Shown: positions 5,864 through 10,395 of the stretch, piece after piece
Numbering within the stretch: the stretch's first letter is position 1
Layout: every line of letters starts with the position of its first letter
Source of the DNA: a bacterium
GTDB lineage: Bacteria; SZUA-79; Acidulodesulfobacterales; Acidulodesulfobacteraceae
Length of the DNA: 10,395 nt
Direction of reading: 5' to 3'
Assembly (NCBI GenBank): GCA_021800745.1
Contig: JAJYYS010000046.1
Location: forward strand, 1-10,395
The notes under the pieces: model-generated
What the model was told of the DNA's origin: nothing
Database searches by the model: none
Seen by the model: only the letters and a program-made list of their open reading frames with translations
Made by a program: the position numbers and the translations under genes

Positions 5864-7618
5864 TTAACGATTATTTTTTGTTATTACCGCCTCTGCGCAC
5901 CTGATTCCGTCAATTGCGCTCGTAATTATTCCGCCGGAATATCCGGAACCCTCTCCGCATGGGTACAGACCTTTAACGGATATAGATTCGTAATCGGAAT
6001 TTCTTTTAATTCTTACGGCAGACGAAGTTCCCGTTTCGAGTCCCGTTAAAACCGATTTTGCGGCAAATCCGTTAAATTTGCTTTCAAACTCGTTCAATGA
6101 CCTCGCAATAGATAAATTTAAAAAATCCGGCAACAATTTAAAAAGATTAAAATATTTAACCGAGGGCTTGTACGACGGCGCAGGTATGCCGGGGGCGGAT
6201 GATTTTTTTATGCTCATGCCGGCACGGGCGCCGTCGGCTGTATTATAAACGTCTTTTATATAATCCGGCGTATATTGATAAGGGGCGGCAAAATTTCCTC
6301 CCCCCGCCTCATATGCTTTAAATTCTAAATCTTTTCTGAACTGCAGGGCTCCCGTTCCCGAAGAATATCTGTCCGGGTCTATCTCGTCCAACATTTCCGG
6401 CCTTACCGCCGCAACGATTGCGCTGTTGGAATTTTCCATATCCCTGCCGGAATAGCTCATGCCGTTAACGCAGAGGAGATTTTCGCCGGAACTCGCATTG
6501 ATAACGACGCCCCCGGGACACATACAGAAAGAATATCCGCCGTATTTTTTCGATGATATATTGTAATACACGCCTTTTAGTTTTACGCCTTCTTTCCCGG
6601 CGTTTCCCCTGAAAAATAAACCGTCCGCAAAATCCCTTTTATGCTCTATTCTGAAGCCCGCCGCAAAAGGCTTTCTTTCCATAACGACCCCTTTTCTCTC
6701 TAATAATTCATAGGTGTCGTAGCTGTTAGACCCCGAAGCTAAAATAACGGAGTCTGTTTTAAAAATCCTCTTATCGGTCTTAGCCGAACATACCGCCCCG
6801 TTTTCGTTAATCTCAAAATCCTTCAATTCTTCTTCAAAATAAATTTCGGCTCCGTTCTTAATTAAATGTTCTCTTATTTCTTTCAATATATGAATCAGAT
6901 TGTCGCTTCCGAGGTGAGGTTTGTGCTCCGTTAAAATATTGCTATCCGCTCCCATTTTTACTAAAAAATTTAAAACATAAGAAACGGCGGGATCGTTTTT
7001 TCTCGTCGTAAGTTTTCCGTCGGAAAATGTTCCGGCGCCGCCTTCCCCGAATACTACATTGCTTTTTTTGTCGAATATGGCGTTATCCAGCAAGTCCTCG
7101 ACGTCTTTTATCCTGTCTCCTACCCGCTTTCCTTTTTCTATTAAAATAGGTTTTATGCCGTTTTTCAATAGATGGGCGGCGGCAAAAATTCCGGCGGGAC
7201 CCATTCCGGCTATGAGGACTTTGGTTTTATTACGCTTCGCGATGTTTTTATTTTGAACTTCCGCGGACATCGAAATATCCGCTTCTTCATGGTTAAACAA
7301 TCTTTCTTCTTCATTATCCGCCTTTCTCGCTTTTACGCCTATTTTATCCAATAAACCTATAAAGCCGTCCTCCCGACCGGCGGCGGTATTCAATTTTATC
7401 AAGGCTTTAAAAACCTTTTTTTGCTCTTTTTGTCTTAAATCCACCGATTTTTTCAAAATTTTTACGTCAAAATTCCGGTCTCGTTCTAAAAAAGGTTCAA
7501 ATTTATCCTGAGCATAATTATTTAAGCAATTAATAAAATAATCGGTAAAAAGCTCTTTGTCTTCTTTGAATTTTTCCGCATCATTTGCCGGAATTTTAAA
7601 ATCGTAAACGATTATCAT
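5864..7618 (-). CDS. NAD(P)/FAD-dependent dehydrogenase of the COG2509 type
   Basis: This 584-residue cytosolic flavoprotein has unknown substrate. The FAD-binding Rossmann motif lies at 138-143 (GMGPAG), with the acidic residue closing the second strand at Glu161. Family-typical motifs follow: FGEGGAGTFSDGKLTTR (190-206), ILASGSNSYDT (292-302), KPFAAGFRIEH (316-326), CMCPGGVV (365-372), and the C-terminal FAD contact GLYPCGEGSGYSGGI (550-564). About 130 residues precede the Rossmann fold, as in other members, and contain a small N-terminal domain of unknown function. The ATG at 7618 has no strong ribosome binding site. It lies 19 bp after uspA, so translational coupling is likely. Related proteins are annotated only as FAD-dependent dehydrogenases, so I do not assign a reaction. 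Confidence 0.88.
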   Translation of the reverse strand: MIIVYDFKIPANDAEKFKEDKELFTDYFINCLNNYAQDKFEPFLERDRNFDVKILKKSVDLRQKEQKKVFKALIKLNTAAGREDGFIGLLDKIGVKARKADNEEERLFNHEEADISMSAEVQNKNIAKRNKTKVLIAGMGPAGIFAAAHLLKNGIKPILIEKGKRVGDRIKDVEDLLDNAIFDKKSNVVFGEGGAGTFSDGKLTTRKNDPAVSYVLNFLVKMGADSNILTEHKPHLGSDNLIHILKEIREHLIKNGAEIYFEEELKDFEINENGAVCSAKTDKRIFKTDSVILASGSNSYDTYELLERKGVVMERKPFAAGFRIEHKRDFADGLFFRGNAGKEGVKLKGVYYNISSKKYGGYSFCMCPGGVVINASSGENLLCVNGMSYSGRDMENSNSAIVAAVRPEMLDEIDPDRYSSGTGALQFRKDLEFKAYEAGGGNFAAPYQYTPDYIKDVYNTADGARAGMSIKKSSAPGIPAPSYKPSVKYFNLFKLLPDFLNLSIARSLNEFESKFNGFAAKSVLTGLETGTSSAVRIKRNSDYESISVKGLYPCGEGSGYSGGIITSAIDGIRCAEAVITKNNR

Positions 7619-7637
7619 AAAAATTGAATTAATTTAA

Positions 7638-8129
7638 TCAGGACGGGTTTATTAGCGATACTGCGGATTCCTTGACTAATTCCTTTTCTGCCTGCTTAAC
7701 GGTATTCTTAAGGGGAATCAAAAGGACTGGGCAGACTGAATTCTTTGAAACGGAAAAAGAAACAGACCCGGAAATAAATTCTTTAAAACCTATTCTTTGA
7801 TGAGTCCCTAAAGCAATTATGTCTATGCTCTTTTTTTTTGAAAAATTAATAATTTCTGCTGCCGGAATGCCCATAGAAATAAAAATTTCATAATTAAGAT
7901 AATACAAGCCGGCTTCTTTCAACTCGTTCTCGGCTAATTTATAGGCTTCGTCTGATTTAGATTTTGCCGTCGATTGTTTATCCAAGAACGTAAATATATC
8001 GGAGGAAATAACGTGCAAAACATAGAACTTTGCGGAAGTATCCCTGAAAAACGAAGCCGCCTTGGATAATACGAAACCGGTTTCAAAATTCAGGTCGATT
8101 GCTATCAGGACTTTTTTTTCTATTTCCAT
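7638..8129 (-). CDS. Universal stress protein (UspA family)
   Basis: This 163-residue protein has the alpha/beta UspA fold. The N-terminal strand KVLIAIDLN carries the nucleotide-contacting Asp12. VLHVIS (37-42) forms the second strand, and IIALGTHQRIGFKEFISGS (104-122) forms the phosphate-binding loop, followed by the family ending CPVLLIP. UspA proteins bind ATP or act as dimers in stress and starvation physiology. The usual motif G-2x-G-9x-G-S/T reads Gly108, Gln111, Gly121, Ser122, so the second glycine is replaced and ATP binding is uncertain. The last 20 residues are a charged tail. It is the first gene of a likely pair with the FAD dehydrogenase 19 bp downstream and is divergent from the ferritin-like gene. 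The ribosome binding site is weak (GGATA). A poor candidate promoter (TTGAAA 8161-8166, GATAAT 8140-8145, 15-bp spacer) lies upstream. Confidence 0.87.
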   Translation of the reverse strand: MEIEKKVLIAIDLNFETGFVLSKAASFFRDTSAKFYVLHVISSDIFTFLDKQSTAKSKSDEAYKLAENELKEAGLYYLNYEIFISMGIPAAEIINFSKKKSIDIIALGTHQRIGFKEFISGSVSFSVSKNSVCPVLLIPLKNTVKQAEKELVKESAVSLINPS

Positions 8130-8203
8130 AATATATAATATTATCCGATTAAGCCTTTTTTTTCAAGACGGCTTTTGGACGGATTCCCTGTTCTTCTATT
8201 TAA

Positions 8204-8233
8204 TTGACTATCAGCCTGCGCCTGTAATATAAT
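8204..8233 (+). promoter_or_regulatory. Strong sigma70-type promoter for the EncFtn-like gene
   Basis: TTGACT (8204-8209) and a perfect TATAAT (8228-8233) are separated by 18 bp. Transcription would start near 8240, giving a leader of about 40 nt. An AAGGGGG ribosome binding site sits just before the ATG at 8281. No clear Fur-like palindrome is seen. Confidence 0.7.
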
Positions 8234-8280
8234 ATTGATGCAAAAATAAACATGTTAAATTTTAAATCTAAGGGGGCATT

Positions 8281-8535
8281 ATGTGCGAAGAACACCATGT
8301 TGACGAAGTATTAAGCGAAGAGACGAGGAATCTTGAAATGGCAAGGCAGTCGCTTATCGAAGAATTTCAAGCGGTAAACTGGTATCAGGAAAGGATAGAA
8401 TACACTAACGACGAAGAATTAAAACATATCCTTTCGCATAACAGGGACGAGGAAAAAGAACATGCGGCTATGCTTATGGAATATATAAGAAAACACGATA
8501 AAGTTCAGGATGATAAATTTCTGCATCACGATTAA
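8281..8535 (+). CDS. EncFtn-like (encapsulated ferritin family) iron-oxidising protein
   Basis: This 84-residue two-helix protein closely resembles encapsulated ferritin (EncFtn), which forms an annular decamer whose subunit interface holds a diiron ferroxidase centre. Helix one carries EEFQAVNWYQER (27-38) and helix two HNRDEEKEHAAM (53-64). By alignment with the Rhodospirillum rubrum protein as I remember it, Glu28, Glu58 and His61 match the ferroxidase ligands, and Trp34-Tyr35 match its WY pair. Gln30 stands where that protein has an entry-site Glu. It ends soon after helix two with FLHHD and lacks the C-terminal Gly/Ser/Leu-rich tail that loads EncFtn into encapsulin. No encapsulin gene is seen here. 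It has its own strong promoter and a good AAGGGGG site, and it is divergent from uspA. It probably oxidises Fe(II) or buffers iron and peroxide in the cytoplasm. Confidence 0.88.
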   Translation: MCEEHHVDEVLSEETRNLEMARQSLIEEFQAVNWYQERIEYTNDEELKHILSHNRDEEKEHAAMLMEYIRKHDKVQDDKFLHHD

Positions 8536-8550
8536 GGCAAAATAATTCTT

Positions 8551-8578
8551 TTTAAAAAGAGTCGTTATATGTTATAAT
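8551..8578 (+). promoter_or_regulatory. Promoter for the SRP RNA gene
   Basis: A perfect TATAAT (8573-8578) lies about 5 bp before the 5' strand of the SRP RNA terminal stem. TTTAAA (8551-8556) matches four of six -35 positions at 16 bp spacing. The -35 overlaps a T/A palindrome (TCTTTTTAAAAAGA) after the ferritin-like gene. Confidence 0.55.
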
Positions 8579-8582
8579 CGTT

Positions 8583-8687
8583 AAGGAGTAATCCGACGGT
8601 ACGGTATCGAGGTTGAAAACTCCGCCAGGTTCGAAAGAAAGCAACGGTATCGATTCAAGATACGCGTATTTAATCGGATTGCTCTTT
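8583..8687 (+). ncRNA. ffs: Signal recognition particle RNA, small bacterial 4.5S type
   Basis: About 105 nt fold into one long hairpin. The two ends (8583-8596 and 8674-8687) pair continuously. Internal helices follow, including ACG/CGT and GTATC/GATAC. The tip is the conserved domain IV that binds Ffh: CCG/CGG, the symmetric loop CAGG (8626-8629) opposite AGCA (8640-8643), then TTC/GAA closed by a GAAA tetraloop (8633-8636). The RNA works with Ffh and FtsY in co-translational membrane targeting. Ends are approximate. The terminal stem followed by a T-rich run (to about 8697) probably also acts as the terminator. Confidence 0.9.
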
Positions 8688-8788
8688 CTTTATTTTTATA
8701 ATTCAATTAAATTATTAATATTTAAAATTTTTCCGTCTTTTATTCTTTTTCTTGTTAATATCAATATTTTTTAATTGGCTGTAAATAT

Positions 8789-10395
8789 TTGCAATACGAT
8801 AATATTACGGATTCCTATAATTCTAACGCCATTCTGACCGGAAACGAAGCGATAGCTTGGGGAGCGCATAAAGCCGGCGTTTATATTGCCGCAGGCTATC
8901 CCGGAACCCCGAGTTCCGAAATCCTGCCGTTTCTCGCAAAATTCAAAAGCGCAATCGTAAACTGGTCTATAAACGAAAAAACCGCTTTAGAAATTGCCGT
9001 CGGAGCGTCTATAGGCTTTAAAAGGTCTATGTTTACGACAAAACACGTCGGTTTGAACGTTGCGTCCGACCCGCTTATGACCCTTGCTCTTACCGGCGTC
9101 AGAGGCGGATTGGTCATAGTTACCGCCGACGATCCGGGCATGCACAGTTCCCAAAACGAACAGGACAACAGACTGTATGCCAAATTTGCCAAAATTCCTA
9201 TGCTGGAACCTTCCGACAGCGAAGAATGTTTAAACTTTACGGCGGCTGCGTTCGATATAAGCGAAAAATTCGATACGCCTGTCATTCTAAGAACTACTAC
9301 GAGAATATCTCATTCCCGAAGCATAGCTTTCCAGCCGGATATTCCCTGCGACGCTGAAAGGCTTATAAACAAACCTTATACAAAAGACATAGAAAAATTC
9401 GTAATGGTTCCCGTTTACGCAAGAAAAAGACATAAATCGGCAATAAAAAGACTCCGATATTTAACCGATTTTTCAAATAATTCCGGCATAAACAAAATAG
9501 AATACAACAGCGCCGACTTCGGCATCGTTACAAGCGGAATTTCATATCAGTATGCTAAAGAAATTGCGCCGTCCGCCTCTTTTTTAAAACTTTCTTTTTC
9601 TTATCCCGTCCCCGATATCCTCGTTAAAGAATTCGTCAAAAATATTAAAAATGTCATTATAATCGAAGAATTGGAACCATTTATTCAGAATGAAATTTCA
9701 TCCCTCGGCATAAATTTAAAAGGAAAAGAATATTTTCCCTTGGACGGAGAGCTTAATCCCGATATTGTGAAACGGGGTTTAGCGGAAGCAAAATTCTTTA
9801 TTTCATCCGAAAGCCAAAATCATCCTAAAGATAATAAACCCCGTTTCGACGATCCCGGAAATATTCTGGAAACCCTTCCGCCGAGACTGCCCGCCCTATG
9901 CAGCGGATGCCCGCATACTGCGGTATTTTACGCGCTTAAAAAATTAAGAGTTCCGGTTATGGGCGATATAGGATGTTATACTCTTGGAGCATTGCCGCCG
10001 CTTAACGCTATGGATTCCTGCATATCTATGGGTCTGGCATTTGGAGCGGCGCAGGGATTATCCCTGACAAAATCTTCATCCAAAAAAACAGTCGGCATTA
10101 TGGGAGATTCGACTTTTTTCCATTCCGGCATCACGTCGCTTATAGACGCCAAATACAATAATATAAGTTTTACGGCGATTATTTTAGACAATACAACAAC
10201 CGCTATGACCGGCGGGCAGGACCACCCGGGAACCGGCAGTAATCTATCTCTTAACCAATCCGTTTCAAATAAAATAGATATAAAAAAAATTATAGAAGGA
10301 ATCGGGATAAGCGAAATTTATACGATAGACCCCTACGACTATAACGAAACCTGCAAAACTTTGAAAAAAGCCCTTGAATCGGAAAACCTGAACGT
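8789..10395 (+). CDS. iorA: Indolepyruvate ferredoxin oxidoreductase alpha subunit (3' truncated by window)
   Basis: IorA is the thiamine-diphosphate subunit of the enzyme that oxidatively decarboxylates arylpyruvates to aryl-CoA, reducing ferredoxin, usually in anaerobic amino acid metabolism. About 535 codons are visible and the frame is open at the window end, so the C-terminal ferredoxin-like [4Fe-4S] domain is not seen. The N-terminal pyrimidine-binding domain shows AAGYPGTPSSE (about 34-44) and the Glu63 that activates thiamine in SINEKTALE. The C-terminal domain has LCSGCPH (370-376), GDIGCYTLG, and the thiamine diphosphate motif GDST (439-442) ending in DNTTTAMTGGQ. No ATG occurs in frame before about codon 80. 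An in-frame stop lies at 8756-8758, so the TTG at 8789 is the most plausible start, placed as the family N-terminus requires, but it has no clear ribosome binding site. iorB would be expected nearby outside the window. Confidence 0.93.
   Translation, partial: MQYDNITDSYNSNAILTGNEAIAWGAHKAGVYIAAGYPGTPSSEILPFLAKFKSAIVNWSINEKTALEIAVGASIGFKRSMFTTKHVGLNVASDPLMTLALTGVRGGLVIVTADDPGMHSSQNEQDNRLYAKFAKIPMLEPSDSEECLNFTAAAFDISEKFDTPVILRTTTRISHSRSIAFQPDIPCDAERLINKPYTKDIEKFVMVPVYARKRHKSAIKRLRYLTDFSNNSGINKIEYNSADFGIVTSGISYQYAKEIAPSASFLKLSFSYPVPDILVKEFVKNIKNVIIIEELEPFIQNEISSLGINLKGKEYFPLDGELNPDIVKRGLAEAKFFISSESQNHPKDNKPRFDDPGNILETLPPRLPALCSGCPHTAVFYALKKLRVPVMGDIGCYTLGALPPLNAMDSCISMGLAFGAAQGLSLTKSSSKKTVGIMGDSTFFHSGITSLIDAKYNNISFTAIILDNTTTAMTGGQDHPGTGSNLSLNQSVSNKIDIKKIIEGIGISEIYTIDPYDYNETCKTLKKALESENLN

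Noticed and set aside
8896..9285. 129-codon minus-strand open frame
   Set aside because: It lies wholly opposite the conserved plus-strand iorA frame, whose protein motifs are unmistakable; the minus frame has no recognisable motif.
9976..10191. 71-codon minus-strand open frame
   Set aside because: It is the shadow of the iorA thiamine diphosphate-binding domain.
1..10395. CRISPR array or insertion sequence
   Set aside because: No regularly spaced repeats and no transposase frames or terminal inverted repeats were seen; the only recombinase is the island integrase.

Overview
The window looks like chromosomal DNA from an AT-rich, Gram-negative, anaerobic or microaerophilic bacterium. The gene content (indolepyruvate:ferredoxin oxidoreductase, an ODP-type diiron oxygen sensor, an EncFtn-like ferritin, HtpX, a short bacterial SRP RNA) would suit a deltaproteobacteria-like lineage. 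I have no ribosomal marker and treat the taxonomy as a guess. Most genes from 372 to 8129 lie on the minus strand.

Left edge (1-1569): the end of an integrated genetic element. It holds a very AT-rich orphan ORF and a complete tyrosine recombinase with all catalytic residues. The recombinase has its own good promoter and a set of short repeats. The element abuts the 3' end of an intact tRNA-Pro(CGG) gene (1570-1646). This is the classic layout of an island inserted at a tRNA 3' end, with the bulk of the island lying left of the window.

Housekeeping block (1731-4080, minus): scpB (chromosome segregation), htpX (membrane protease) and rpe (ribulose-phosphate epimerase, TTG start). A candidate promoter for htpX-rpe overlaps the scpB stop codon. 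A strong rho-independent terminator (4122-4153) separates this block from the genes to its right.

Redox/sensing block (4200-8535): a small, membrane-free chemoreceptor signalling protein lies 42 bp upstream of an ODP (metallo-beta-lactamase-fold diiron protein without flavodoxin) on the same strand. ODP proteins are known oxygen/Fe(II) sensors that pair with chemoreceptors, so this is a candidate two-gene cytoplasmic oxygen/iron sensing unit. Upstream are a COG2509-type FAD dehydrogenase and a UspA-family protein that probably share an operon. Divergent from uspA is an 84-residue EncFtn-like ferritin with its ferroxidase ligands conserved, but with no cargo-loading tail and no encapsulin gene in the window.

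Right edge (8583-10395, plus): the small SRP RNA gene (4.5S type) with its own promoter, then a 3'-truncated iorA. iorA has no in-frame ATG near its 5' end and probably starts at TTG.

The most interesting items are the ODP-chemoreceptor pair, the apparently cargo-tail-less EncFtn protein, and the tRNA-Pro island junction with its repeat-rich integrase control region.
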